A DNA stretch of 64,000 bases from the NCBI RefSeq assembly GCF_030324495.1, contig NZ_JACAGN010000014.1, positions 40,261 to 104,260 of the forward strand. The letters are read 5' to 3'. Every line of letters begins with the position of its first letter. Position 1 is the first letter of the stretch. Positions 1 to 8,614 of the stretch are shown here, piece by piece. The notes beneath the pieces were generated by a model that saw nothing but the letters and a program-made list of their open reading frames with translations, searched no databases and had not been told where the DNA came from. The DNA comes from Myroides sp. 1354 (GTDB lineage: Bacteria > Bacteroidota > Bacteroidia > Flavobacteriales > Flavobacteriaceae). The position numbers and the translations under genes were made by a program.

Positions 1-354
1 CGCAATTTGTTGCAATTTAAAGAAGCAGAAATTGGCTATCGCAAAGCAACTGAACTTGGAGAATACATCCTTGATTATTGGATGGACTGGGCGGATATCC
101 TCTATCTTTTAGAAGAATATGACAACGCCATTGATAAGTTATTGCAAATTGAAGAAACTCATCCACATGCAGTAGAGATTTACTACCGCTTAGCCGTTTA
201 TCACTTCGCTTCTCACCAAAATGAAGAAGCTCTAGTTTGGCTGAAAAAAGGATTTGCTTCAGATTTTGAAAAAGTGTCTATCATTGAATCATTATTTCCT
301 GCACAATGGGAGAACGCCTTATTACAACAAGCCATTAAAAATCACACCCCATAA
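1..354 (+). CDS. TPR-repeat protein, C-terminal part only (cut by window edge)
   Basis: The reading frame is open from the first base of the window, so this is the 3' end of a longer gene; the TTG at 7 is not its true start. The visible ~117 residues are helical with tetratricopeptide spacing: motifs such as 'EAEIGYRKATELGEY', 'NAIDKLLQIEETHP' and 'YRLAVYHFASHQNEEALVW' fit the TPR pattern of small and large hydrophobic positions at ~34-residue steps. TPR proteins act as protein-protein scaffolds; the partner cannot be told from this fragment. It is followed by a hairpin and then aroE on the same strand. In flavobacteria a long TPR protein is often found before aroE, which is consistent but recalled rather than proven here. 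Confidence 0.75.
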   Translation, partial: RNLLQFKEAEIGYRKATELGEYILDYWMDWADILYLLEEYDNAIDKLLQIEETHPHAVEIYYRLAVYHFASHQNEEALVWLKKGFASDFEKVSIIESLFPAQWENALLQQAIKNHTP

Positions 355-357
355 AAC

Positions 358-391
358 AATAGCTATTCAACATAATGAATAGCTATTTCAC
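358..391 (+). terminator. Hairpin after the TPR gene
   Basis: A 12-bp perfect stem (AATAGCTATTCA / TGAATAGCTATT) with a 6-base loop starts four bases after the TPR stop codon. The T-rich tail (TTCACTTT) is weak, so this may be a weak terminator or a stabilising hairpin before aroE. Confidence 0.5.
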
Positions 392-406
392 TTTAATACC
401 CATGCT

Positions 407-1162
407 ATGATTAAGAAACAATACGGATTAATTGGGAAAGATATTGCTTATTCATTTTCTCAAAATTACTTTACCGAGAAATTTAAAAAACTGCAGCTAA
501 CAGATAGTCTTTACAGCAACTTTGATTTAAGCAAAATTAGTGAATTTAACGACATCTTAGAGCGTTTTGACAATCTGAAGGGACTCAATGTCACTATTCC
601 ATATAAACAAGCGATTATCCCCTATTTAGACAGTTTGTCTACAAAGGCAGCAACTATTGGAGCAGTGAATACCATTCGCATCACGAAAAAAAACAGACTT
701 AAAGGGTATAATACCGACTGGTATGGCTTCTATCATTCCCTCAAACCATTATTAAAAAAGCAGCATACCCATGCATTGATTTTAGGGACAGGAGGAGCGA
801 GTAAAGCCATTGAATATGTTTTAACGAAATTGGGGATCAAATATAAATTTGTCAGTCGAACGAAACAAGACAATGAATTGACGTATGAAGAGTTAACGCA
901 GGCGATTCTAACCAAATACACCTTGATTATCAATACAACACCTTTAGGAACATATCCTCGAGTAGAGGAAAAGCCAAATATTCCATATGAATACCTAACT
1001 GCGCAACATTTGGTCTATGATTTAATCTACAATCCAGAGAAAACGGCTTTTTTGCGCTTAGCTGAGGCACAACAAGCCACCATTAAAAACGGGCATGAAA
1101 TGCTAGTCCTACAAGCAGAGAAAGCATATAAAATATGGTCTAAGCGATTTCAACAAGATTAA
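407..1162 (+). CDS. aroE: Shikimate dehydrogenase
   Basis: AroE reduces 3-dehydroshikimate to shikimate with NADPH in the aromatic amino acid pathway (cytoplasm). The 251-residue length is normal for the family. Visible motifs: N-terminal 'GLIGKDIAYSFSQNYF' with the substrate-binding SxS serines, 'GLNVTIPYK' with the catalytic Lys, 'NTDWYGF' with the catalytic Asp, the Rossmann loop 'GTGGASKA', 'INTTPLG', and the C-terminal 'NGHEMLVLQA' holding the conserved Gln. The ATG at 407 directly precedes the family N-terminus. It lies between the TPR gene and the DUF349 gene, all on the plus strand. Confidence 0.95.
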   Translation: MIKKQYGLIGKDIAYSFSQNYFTEKFKKLQLTDSLYSNFDLSKISEFNDILERFDNLKGLNVTIPYKQAIIPYLDSLSTKAATIGAVNTIRITKKNRLKGYNTDWYGFYHSLKPLLKKQHTHALILGTGGASKAIEYVLTKLGIKYKFVSRTKQDNELTYEELTQAILTKYTLIINTTPLGTYPRVEEKPNIPYEYLTAQHLVYDLIYNPEKTAFLRLAEAQQATIKNGHEMLVLQAEKAYKIWSKRFQQD

Positions 1163-1298
1163 ACGGACAAAACAAGATTATTTATCGCGTATTAATCGTA
1201 TTATTTCCTTTTACTTTAGATATTTTTTATTAAATTTGAGAATATTAGAAATATCCTAAGCAAGGATTATTGTTGTTAATTATAAGATTTTTATACCT

Positions 1299-3194
1299 AT
1301 GTTAGAACAAAAGAATGAAAACCTGCACGAGCTAGCAGATGGACAAAATCCGGAATCAAATACGCCAAATTCTGCAGATCTTGCTGAAAGAGAGAAAGCT
1401 CTAGATTCCATTATTGCATCAAATGCCGAAGAAGGCGAAGACAATGATGTACATGAAAAAAATGACATCACAATCCTTGACTACGAGAAGCTAGATTTGG
1501 AACAGCTTGCTACGGAGTTGCAAAAGCTTACGCAAGGCTATAAAATCACAAACATCAAAGATTTAGTAGAAGATATCAAAAAAGAATTCTACAGAAAATA
1601 CAGTGATTTAATAGACGAAAAAAGAGAAACCTTCTTAGAGGAGAATCCCGATGCAAATGCTAGTGATTTTGAATACAACCTCCCAATAAAAGCCACTTTC
1701 GATGCGTTTTACAATGAATTTAAGACGAAGAAAAATTCGTATTATAAAGAATTGCAAAACAACTTAACGTCGAATTTAAACAAACGTCTAAATATTATTG
1801 ATCGCATTAAAGATCTTGTAGACGCTAGTGAAAATAAAGTCGATGCGCTTAAGCTATTAGGTGATTTAAGAGACGAATGGAAAAATGCAGGAGCGATTCC
1901 AAAAGATAAATACAATCATGTTTGGAATAACTATCACTTCCATATAGAGCGTTTTTACGATCAACTACACTTAGACAGAGAATCCAGAGATTTAGATTTT
2001 AAATACAATTTAGATCAAAAACAAAAGATAATTACACGTGCGGAAGAGTTACTACAAGAAGATGATGTAATCAAAGCCTTCAGAGAACTGCAAACGCTAC
2101 ACCGCATTTGGAGAGAAGAAATTGGTCCAGTTGATCGCGAAATCAGAGAAGAAATCTGGGAACGATTCAGTGACTTAACTAAACAATTACACGATAAACG
2201 CGAATCCTTATTTGAGAATTTACGCGAAGGCGAAAAAGAAAACTTGGGATTAAAAGTTCAAGTGATTAGCCAAATCGATATACTGTCTAGACAAGAGATT
2301 ACTTCTCATAGTCAATGGCAAAAAGAGATTAAAAAAGTAGAAGATTTACGCAATCACTTCTTCTCTATTGGCAAAGTGCCTCAAGAGAATAATGAAGAAG
2401 TATGGAACTTGTTCAAATTGGCTACAAGAAACTTCAATGCCAACAAGAATAAATTCTATAAAGATTTAAAGAAAGTTCAACAGAAGAACTATAACGATAA
2501 GCTGGCTTTAATTGAAAAGGCTTTAAAATACAAGGATAGCGAAGAATACGATAAAGTAACGCCTATCATGAAGCAAATTCAAGAGGATTGGAAAAAAATT
2601 GGACACGTACCAAGAAAATATTCTGATCAGTTGTGGAAAGACTTCAAAGATGCTTGTAATTACTACTTCGATCGCCTGCATACTGTTAGAAATAGCGAGA
2701 ACCAAGAAGGCAATGAAAACTACAACAAGAAAAAAGAATTCTTAGAGGAGTTGAAGTCTTTCAATTTAATTGGTGAGCATAAGGCAGACTTAGATGCGAT
2801 TAAGGAAAAAATAAATACCTGGAAAAGCATCGGAAATGTACCACACAACAAGCGTTTTATTGAGGGTAAATTCAATAAAATCTTGGATGTATTGTTCGAT
2901 AAATTAAGTCTAAGCAAAAGAGAGGCTGAAGCCATGAAGTTCTCAAATAAATTAGATGATTTATTAGAATCAAATGACAAACGCAAATTACAGCAAGAAG
3001 CTATCTTCATTCAACGCAAGATTGAGGAAATTACAAGTGGAATTCTACAATTAGAAAATAACTTAGCTTATGTTTCTAATGCTACAAAAGATAATCCACT
3101 AGTGAAGGAAGTGAATAAAAACATTGAAAAATACAGAGATGAGTTGAAAATCTGGCAAGATAAATTACAACAAATTAGAAATCTCGATGCATAA
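1299..3194 (+). CDS. DUF349 domain protein
   Basis: A 631-residue, highly charged, helical protein of the DUF349 family. An acidic, probably disordered N-terminus (~1-65) is followed by several repeats of a ~75-residue helical unit. Each repeat carries a conserved W with basic residues, for example 'LRDEWKNAGAIPKDKYNHVW', 'IWREEIGPVDREIREEIWERF', 'DWKKIGHVPRKYSDQLWKDF' and 'TWKSIGNVPHNKRFIEGKF'. I see no signal peptide or membrane segment, so it should be cytosolic. The molecular role of DUF349 is not established. It has a 136-bp upstream gap with a possible -7 element (TAAATTTG at 1231) and is followed closely by a strong terminator, so it is probably a single-gene unit. Confidence 0.88.
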   Translation: MLEQKNENLHELADGQNPESNTPNSADLAEREKALDSIIASNAEEGEDNDVHEKNDITILDYEKLDLEQLATELQKLTQGYKITNIKDLVEDIKKEFYRKYSDLIDEKRETFLEENPDANASDFEYNLPIKATFDAFYNEFKTKKNSYYKELQNNLTSNLNKRLNIIDRIKDLVDASENKVDALKLLGDLRDEWKNAGAIPKDKYNHVWNNYHFHIERFYDQLHLDRESRDLDFKYNLDQKQKIITRAEELLQEDDVIKAFRELQTLHRIWREEIGPVDREIREEIWERFSDLTKQLHDKRESLFENLREGEKENLGLKVQVISQIDILSRQEITSHSQWQKEIKKVEDLRNHFFSIGKVPQENNEEVWNLFKLATRNFNANKNKFYKDLKKVQQKNYNDKLALIEKALKYKDSEEYDKVTPIMKQIQEDWKKIGHVPRKYSDQLWKDFKDACNYYFDRLHTVRNSENQEGNENYNKKKEFLEELKSFNLIGEHKADLDAIKEKINTWKSIGNVPHNKRFIEGKFNKILDVLFDKLSLSKREAEAMKFSNKLDDLLESNDKRKLQQEAIFIQRKIEEITSGILQLENNLAYVSNATKDNPLVKEVNKNIEKYRDELKIWQDKLQQIRNLDA

Positions 3195-3199
3195 TAAGA

Positions 3200-3227
3200 A
3201 AGCTGGTTTTATACCAGCTTTTTTTTT
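3200..3227 (+). terminator. Rho-independent terminator of the DUF349 gene
   Basis: Stem AAGCTGG / CCAGCTT around a short loop, running into nine T residues, begins six bases after the DUF349 stop. Confidence 0.9.
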
Positions 3228-3244
3228 GTTGGTTGGTTGTTGGT

Positions 3245-3372
3245 TGAGAATTGAGGTGGTGAAATCGGAACGCAGTGGAGATTCATCGAACACCAAAACA
3301 AAACATAAACCTAATGAGATACTATAAACTAGGTGAGATAGTTGGTGTGGTGGTGAGGGAACCTCTTTATCT
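3245..3372. repeat. Dispersed intergenic repeat (AGATTCATCGAA family)
   Basis: Contains the string GTGGAGATTCATCGAACACC, followed by 'aaaacataaacc...gagata' and 'aaactaggtgagatagttgg'. The same modules recur at 22530-22915 and, in reverse orientation, at 31370-31510 and near 57960-58020. It has no convincing coding content. Confidence 0.75.
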
Positions 3373-3471
3373 CATTGGTTTATTTGCCTTTTTGTTTTTT
3401 TGTGTAGATTTTCAATATTTAGAAATTTCACCTCTATCTTCTTTCCAATTATTATGCAGGATAATGGGCAA

Positions 3472-3708
3472 ATTACCATTTGCCCCTACATATTCCTCTA
3501 TCCTCTATCCTCTTTATCTCACCTCTTTTATATTTATTTTGGTAGTCGCTTTAAAAAAGTTATTTCATATTATTAGGCACATGGCCATTTGCCCCTACAT
3601 ATTCCTCTATCCTCTTTCCTCTTTATCTCACCTCTTTTATATTTATTTTGGTAGTCGCTTTAAAAAAGTTATTTCATGTTATTAGGCACATGGCCATGTG
3701 CCCCTACA
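3472..3708. repeat. 109-bp direct repeat carrying REP-like palindromes
   Basis: Two ~109-bp near-identical copies start at about 3485 and 3594 and share the text 'cctctttatctcacctc', 'ttggtagtcgctttaaaaaa' and an ATTAGGCAC block. Each boundary carries a short palindrome of the form GGCACATGGCCATGTGCC followed by CCTAC (3474-3488 degenerate, 3571-3598, 3681-3707). A further copy lies at 15012-15039. The plus-strand reading frame through this block is just the repeat being read, not a gene. Confidence 0.8.
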
Positions 3709-4925
3709 TCTATCCGATTTCCTCTCTCTACCTTGCGATTTCCAATCAAAAAACAAACCACACTTACCGGTAAAAAAACAGAAAACCAAAACAATAACTG
3801 CAATATACTATAGGCATCAAGCCAAGGTACCTGCAAAAATTGTTGAATCCCCTGTATCCCCAATAAACCTTCTGTCAATATAAATCCAAGTACGAGGCAT
3901 ATACATCCTATTTTCGTCCAGATGGTTAAGAGTATTTTTCCTTTTTGAATGAGCAACCACAAGCCTAGAGCCGTAAAAATCCCCAACATATTCAGATGAA
4001 TGAATCCGACAATCCATCCTCTAAGTCCTTTTAACGCTACGGCAAAAGGTTCTACTAATGTTAGCAATTGGAGTACTAAACGGATACCGATACAACTGAT
4101 TGCTAGGAAGAATAATAGATTCTCCCAAATGGAAGTTGTTGATTTATCTTTTGCATTTTTCAACAACGGCTGAATAAGCTTATACAAAGCTATCGCTTGT
4201 AGCACCACCCCTACACCATTGACGTAATATAAGCTGGGAGCGGAAACATACCAACTGATAGGTAGGGCGTACGTTAACACGATAGAAACAATCCATAAGA
4301 CATATCCTTTTTTAAATGCTTGTTGTGGTATAGAAGCGGAAAAGGAATATGGATACAATAAGGCAATAAAGGCCGTAAAAAACCATCCATCAAATTGAAA
4401 ATGCAGAAAAAACTGAATACACAATTGAAAGAAAGCACTAACCTTGCCCATCATACCAATAGCAGGTCCCAAACACCACACACCAAGTGTAGAAAGCACC
4501 ATAAAAAACAAGGCTGTTTTCATCCAAAGTTGTTGTTGTTGATTTCCCTCTCTTCCCCTACGCCATAGGCGATAAACAAACAAATAAGAACAAATTATAT
4601 GCAGCGTTGAAAAGAAGATGGAAGGTGCTGCATATCCCTGAAAAGGAAAAGTCACCGCCATTCCGATTACAGTCCCTTCTGTCATCCAAAACAAACGACG
4701 ATAAAACCGATGTTCTTTTGGCGTGTCTACTGCAAATTGATCGACCAATAGTACATAAACGAGTAAATACAACCATCCCAATAGCGCTACATGAGAATGT
4801 CCATGTAAAACATATAAAAACGTAAAACCGTCGAAAGGAAATACATAAGCAGCTCTCAACAGCAAGCCTAATAAAGCAGCAATTAATAAGTTGATAAATG
4901 GAATATAATAATAGATGGTTTTCAT
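3669..4925 (-). CDS. Polytopic membrane protein with HGHSH motif (heme-copper-oxidase-like)
   Basis: 418 residues with about twelve hydrophobic segments and almost no soluble domain, so it is an inner membrane protein. Histidines sit at membrane-face positions: 'LHGHSHVALLGW' in helix 2, 'TLHIICSYLF', 'QFFLHFQFDGWFF' and 'GFIHLNMLGIF'. This pattern of paired His in consecutive helices recalls subunit I of heme-copper oxidases or NnrS-like heme proteins, but I cannot assign a family with certainty. The last ~10 codons (ending HVPNNMK) are encoded by a copy of the REP-like palindrome, so the original C-terminus may have been replaced. It lies downstream of the siderophore operon on the same strand, beyond a terminator. 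Confidence 0.75.
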   Translation of the reverse strand: MKTIYYYIPFINLLIAALLGLLLRAAYVFPFDGFTFLYVLHGHSHVALLGWLYLLVYVLLVDQFAVDTPKEHRFYRRLFWMTEGTVIGMAVTFPFQGYAAPSIFFSTLHIICSYLFVYRLWRRGREGNQQQQLWMKTALFFMVLSTLGVWCLGPAIGMMGKVSAFFQLCIQFFLHFQFDGWFFTAFIALLYPYSFSASIPQQAFKKGYVLWIVSIVLTYALPISWYVSAPSLYYVNGVGVVLQAIALYKLIQPLLKNAKDKSTTSIWENLLFFLAISCIGIRLVLQLLTLVEPFAVALKGLRGWIVGFIHLNMLGIFTALGLWLLIQKGKILLTIWTKIGCICLVLGFILTEGLLGIQGIQQFLQVPWLDAYSILQLLFWFSVFLPVSVVCFLIGNRKVERGNRIDVGAHGHVPNNMK

Positions 4926-5041
4926 CGATAGTAACTAAAAGTAATACCTACTAAGGTAAGATTCTTCTGTTTGAAGTAAAAGTTTTCTAGGGGTTTTCTG
5001 CTCAACGATATGAACTAAAACTTTATAAATCATTCCATAAA

Positions 5042-5069
5042 AAAAGAGACTGCAATCACAGTCTCTTTT
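5042..5069 (-). terminator. Terminator closing the TonB/esterase/propeller operon
   Basis: Perfect 11-bp stem AAAAGAGACTG / CAGTCTCTTTT with a 6-base loop, placed 27 bases beyond the stop of the beta-propeller gene. The symmetric A and T runs would allow it to work in both directions. Confidence 0.85.
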
Positions 5070-5095
5070 CACAACTTAAAATCTAACGTTTCAAC

Positions 5096-6121
5096 TTACA
5101 ATTGGATTTTACTCACAATATCACCCTTGGTATCCACTTGAGGTTCTTTTCCTTCCTCTTTAGGCATACGTTTTGTTTTATTCGTTACATAGGCTGTTCC
5201 TGTTTTCACATTAACTGCTACTGTATTGGGATGAGATCCCGTTTCTAATTCTGTTACAACCTCGTATGATTTACCATCAACAATAGCTGTTTTACCACTT
5301 TCTCTATTGGCTAACACAATTTTATTTACTGTAGGAGCGTATTTAACACCCAAAGACCCACCTTTGAATTTCACTACTTTTAAAAGTTCACCTGAATCAG
5401 CATGTAAAATCGTTAATCCCGTAGAAGAATTAGTAACAAACAATCTTCTTCCTACCTCATCAAGAGCCACATTAATAGGACTCTCTCCTCCAGAAGCGAA
5501 TTTCTTCACTACTTTTTTGGTTTTCGGATCGATAATCGCTACTTCATTTGTTCCCATATTTGTAGCGTATAATTGGTTTGTTTTCGCATCAAACGCCAAA
5601 CCAGCTGTAAAAACACCTGTATTTTCAATATAGCCTTCTAGTGTATCATTATTTCCATTGATGATCCAGATTCTCCCTTCTTCTTGTGTATCTGAAGCAT
5701 AAATGGTATTCGTACGTTCATCTATAGCGATTTCTCTATTGTGACCTTTTTCATGTGTGCCGGTAATTACCTTTACCTCCCCTGTTTTCAAGTTTACTAC
5801 CGTCATCGCATTGGTAATGGTATTGGTTCCGTACAACTTTTGTGTTTTTTCGTTGACCGCAATTCCAAATACAGGATTTCCTTGTACATTGATTTCACTT
5901 TCTACAGCTAATGTATTGCCATTCAACTTGTAGATAATACCTTCTTTATTTTTGAAATCAACTACAGAAGCCACGTAAACTCCATTATCACCGCTATTGT
6001 AAGTCAATTCATATAACCCTTTTCCAACGGCCTGACTCTTATCTATTGTTTGTGCAAAAGTTGTTGTTGACAGTGCCAAGAAACAAGCTCCCACTAAAGT
6101 AATTTGTTTTGTGTATTTCAT
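5096..6121 (-). CDS. Exported YncE/YVTN-type beta-propeller protein
   Basis: 341 residues with a Sec signal peptide ('TLVGACFLALSTTTFAQ', cleavage after TFA), so periplasmic or exported. The mature part is built of repeating blades ('GNPVFGIAVNEKTQKLYGTN', 'REIAIDERTNTIYASD', 'AGLAFDAKTNQLYATNMGTN', 'INVALDEVGRRLFVTNSST', 'NTVAVNVKTGTAYVTN'), the hallmark of YVTN/NHL seven-bladed propellers. Such proteins bind ligands or partners rather than catalyse. It is the last gene of a four-gene minus-strand run with a TonB receptor, and E. coli YncE is also iron-linked, so a role in iron or siderophore handling is a fair inference. The gap to the esterase gene is two bases. Confidence 0.85.
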   Translation of the reverse strand: MKYTKQITLVGACFLALSTTTFAQTIDKSQAVGKGLYELTYNSGDNGVYVASVVDFKNKEGIIYKLNGNTLAVESEINVQGNPVFGIAVNEKTQKLYGTNTITNAMTVVNLKTGEVKVITGTHEKGHNREIAIDERTNTIYASDTQEEGRIWIINGNNDTLEGYIENTGVFTAGLAFDAKTNQLYATNMGTNEVAIIDPKTKKVVKKFASGGESPINVALDEVGRRLFVTNSSTGLTILHADSGELLKVVKFKGGSLGVKYAPTVNKIVLANRESGKTAIVDGKSYEVVTELETGSHPNTVAVNVKTGTAYVTNKTKRMPKEEGKEPQVDTKGDIVSKIQL

Positions 6122-6123
6122 AA

Positions 6124-7314
6124 TTATTTGATATTAAATTGATTATCTAATTCTATCATCCAAGAGAATGCTTGTTGCCAATACCAGGCTCCGTGTTTTC
6201 CCATGGGATTTATTTTTACTTGGTTGTGCAATTGAAAACGCTCTTCCATTTGTTGAACAAGGTTCAGAACATCTTGATCCATATGAACCACTTCTCCACC
6301 TCCAATTTTTCGATTTTCTCTCCCACCTGCATAAAAGAAGTACTGCTGTTGCTGTAGCAATTGAATTTGTTCAGGTGTAAATCCGTCCATATAGGCTTGT
6401 AGTTGTTGATCTTGCCAAAGTGAAGGAGAAAAAACACCTACTTTACCAAATACTTCGGGATAAGTTAGTCCCGCATACAATGAAATCAATCCTCCTAAAG
6501 AACCTCCAGCAATCCCTGTACTTTCTTTATCTTTTCGCGTTCGATAATTGGCATCGATATAGGGTTTTAGCGTATGAACGATAAAAGACAAGTATTGTTT
6601 CCCTTCTGCCATTGGTGTTTGACTCGTAGGGAAAAAGGCATATTCTCTTTCTCTTCTATTCTTCTCATATTCATGATCAATTCCCACAATTATATAATGG
6701 TCTCCCAATCGTTCAAGGGTTTCATCTATTCCCCATTCAACAGGACCTAATCTACCTTCTGAAGTGGCTTCGTCAAACAAATCTTGTCCGTCATGCATAT
6801 ACCAAACAGGATAAGCTTGTTGAGACATTTTATAATTTCGAGGAAGATAAATGCGAATTGCACGCGTTCGGTTTAGCTCAGGCATAATAAAATTCTCCAA
6901 CACAATAAGACCTTCTGGTGCCGTTGAGACTGGATACTGGTCTCTCCAAGCATAAATGGTCTCTTGAAGTATTTCATCTTGTTCAATCACTTGGTCGTGT
7001 AAGTTGATTAATCGTCCCTTTGGAGAACATTCTAGCGTTTGCCAAGAACCGCGCGTAAATTTATATTCCAATACTCCTTGCGGAATATCGTTTAATTGAA
7101 TATAATATTCACCTATGCGTTCTGAATTAGGTGTTAACTTATAACGTTCATCTTTGGGGTTCCATGTATTGAAATTCCCTGTTATATATATTGCCTCCTG
7201 AGTCTGAGCTTGTTTCTCTAAACGAAGGTTGATTTCTATGGTATATCTCTTTTGAGCCTGTACATTCATCGCTATCATTCCTACTAGTATTATGACTAAT
7301 ACTCTTATCTTCAT
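6124..7314 (-). CDS. Exported Fes/IroE-like esterase with N-terminal CBM48-like domain
   Basis: 396 residues. A signal peptide ('VLVIILVGMIAMNVQAQ') is followed by a beta-sandwich domain (~25-125) with the glycogen-binding/enterochelin-esterase-N pattern 'ITGNFNTWNPKDERYKL' and 'QGVLEYKFTRGSW'. Then comes an alpha/beta hydrolase of the esterase D family (~140-390). The nucleophile is the Ser of 'GIAGGSLGGLISLYAGL'; 'WYMHDGQDLFDE' is the typical N-terminal strand, and the terminal 'GKHGAWYW' holds the likely catalytic His. Relatives hydrolyse enterobactin-type siderophores or act as feruloyl esterases. Placement between a DUF4374 lipoprotein and a propeller behind a TonB receptor favours siderophore hydrolysis in the periplasm. 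Confidence 0.82.
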   Translation of the reverse strand: MKIRVLVIILVGMIAMNVQAQKRYTIEINLRLEKQAQTQEAIYITGNFNTWNPKDERYKLTPNSERIGEYYIQLNDIPQGVLEYKFTRGSWQTLECSPKGRLINLHDQVIEQDEILQETIYAWRDQYPVSTAPEGLIVLENFIMPELNRTRAIRIYLPRNYKMSQQAYPVWYMHDGQDLFDEATSEGRLGPVEWGIDETLERLGDHYIIVGIDHEYEKNRREREYAFFPTSQTPMAEGKQYLSFIVHTLKPYIDANYRTRKDKESTGIAGGSLGGLISLYAGLTYPEVFGKVGVFSPSLWQDQQLQAYMDGFTPEQIQLLQQQQYFFYAGGRENRKIGGGEVVHMDQDVLNLVQQMEERFQLHNQVKINPMGKHGAWYWQQAFSWMIELDNQFNIK

Positions 7315-7318
7315 TCTT

Positions 7319-8611
7319 TTACTTTCTATTCACTTTAAATAATCCCTGTGGTTTACCTCCTTTTCCGATGGCAATTGATGGTTTAGCAGTCAATAAATCA
7401 GCAGATAATTCATAAAATCCCAACTTAGTCTCACTCACCACGCGAATAAAACGTTTATCGTCAATTTTAGAAACCCCCAAAGCAGCAGCTGGAGTTTCTA
7501 CTAAGGTCACTCCTTCAATAGCAATCGGTGTAACCGTTTTAGTTTGAATATCGATGAGCACGTATTTCCATATAGGCGTTAAATTAATCGACTGTGGATC
7601 AGCTAAGGTCACCTCATTTACTAGGGTAATAATTTTTCCTTTTTCCACAAAAATTGTTGAGAATTTTCCCGAAGCAACCTGACTAAATAGAGTATTAAAG
7701 TCTAATTCCCAAGAGGAATCCACCTCATTTGCGCCATTTTTAATTCGCGCTATTTTCGATTGATCTCCCAGACCACCTGTTTTGACTCCTTGGGTAATCA
7801 AGTATAAATCTCTATTCTCATCAAAATAATACAGGGGATTCTCATCTACAAAAGCAATATTCCCTGTATTTCTCACAGCCGTATGTGCCAGCCAATTCCC
7901 TGTTTTCAAATCAATCACCGCTAAGTGAACATCAGGAGCTACTCCATCAAACATTCCCCCTTGGGCTCCTTGATTCTTACCAAAGGTGATATCCGCGTAT
8001 AATTTATCACCATTTACTGCTAGAAAATGTTGACCAATTGCGCGAAAATTTACTCCTGTCAGTTGTAAGTCTGCTTCTATTTGTTGAATTTGGGCTGTAT
8101 AATCCCCCAATTGTCCCTTCTTGGTCATGGTAATGGGATCAAAAATCTGAATTGCCGTAGGAGTAGCTCCTTCAAAATAATATCCCGTTTGATTGTCATT
8201 CGTCAGGGTAAAGTTTCCTGAACCCGCAATTTTAGGTTCAACAGCAATTGATTTTGTCGTATAAAATCCCTTCTCATCAAAAACAAATTGCCCTAAACTT
8301 CTGGCATTATTATCGTCAAACATGCGATACACGCGATCTCCGTATTGGCGATAGCCTCCCATTCCACCCGCAGCCGTCGTATTTCCGGTTGCATTGTCAA
8401 GAGTTCCGGTTGGGAGCGCGGCATAGCTTTTGAGGAATCCATTCTTAATTGGTCCCTTTCCTTCAGCTAAGGTCATCACAAAATATTGAGCTTCCTTATC
8501 GGATGGTGGGTAAGGGGGTTCAGGGGTAGGTGTAGTATCATCTGACGAACATCCCGTCAAAACTAAAGGCAAGATAAAAGCCAAGGATAATATTCGTTTC
8601 ATTGTGTGCAT
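7319..8611 (-). CDS. DUF4374 surface lipoprotein (XusB-like)
   Basis: 430 residues. A lipoprotein signal ends in the lipobox 'VLTGC', and the next residues 'SSDDTTPTPEPP' match the acidic lipoprotein export signal (SDD-type) used in flavobacteria, so the mature protein should sit on the cell surface. The body has the DUF4374 look ('YFVMTLAEGKGPIKNGFL' then repeated strands). From memory, the characterised relative is XusB of Bacteroides, a beta-propeller lipoprotein that binds ferric siderophores and partners the TonB receptor XusA; I infer the same here. The ATG at 8602 (M-K-R-I-L-S-L) is an equally good start. It follows the receptor stop by three bases, so the two are co-transcribed. Confidence 0.85.
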   Translation of the reverse strand: MHTMKRILSLAFILPLVLTGCSSDDTTPTPEPPYPPSDKEAQYFVMTLAEGKGPIKNGFLKSYAALPTGTLDNATGNTTAAGGMGGYRQYGDRVYRMFDDNNARSLGQFVFDEKGFYTTKSIAVEPKIAGSGNFTLTNDNQTGYYFEGATPTAIQIFDPITMTKKGQLGDYTAQIQQIEADLQLTGVNFRAIGQHFLAVNGDKLYADITFGKNQGAQGGMFDGVAPDVHLAVIDLKTGNWLAHTAVRNTGNIAFVDENPLYYFDENRDLYLITQGVKTGGLGDQSKIARIKNGANEVDSSWELDFNTLFSQVASGKFSTIFVEKGKIITLVNEVTLADPQSINLTPIWKYVLIDIQTKTVTPIAIEGVTLVETPAAALGVSKIDDKRFIRVVSETKLGFYELSADLLTAKPSIAIGKGGKPQGLFKVNRK

Positions 8612-8614
8612 AGA

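Noticed and set aside
3275..3685. 136-residue plus-strand reading frame
   Set aside because: It lies wholly in dispersed and 109-bp direct repeats, translates the duplication twice, and overlaps the end of the opposite-strand membrane protein gene.
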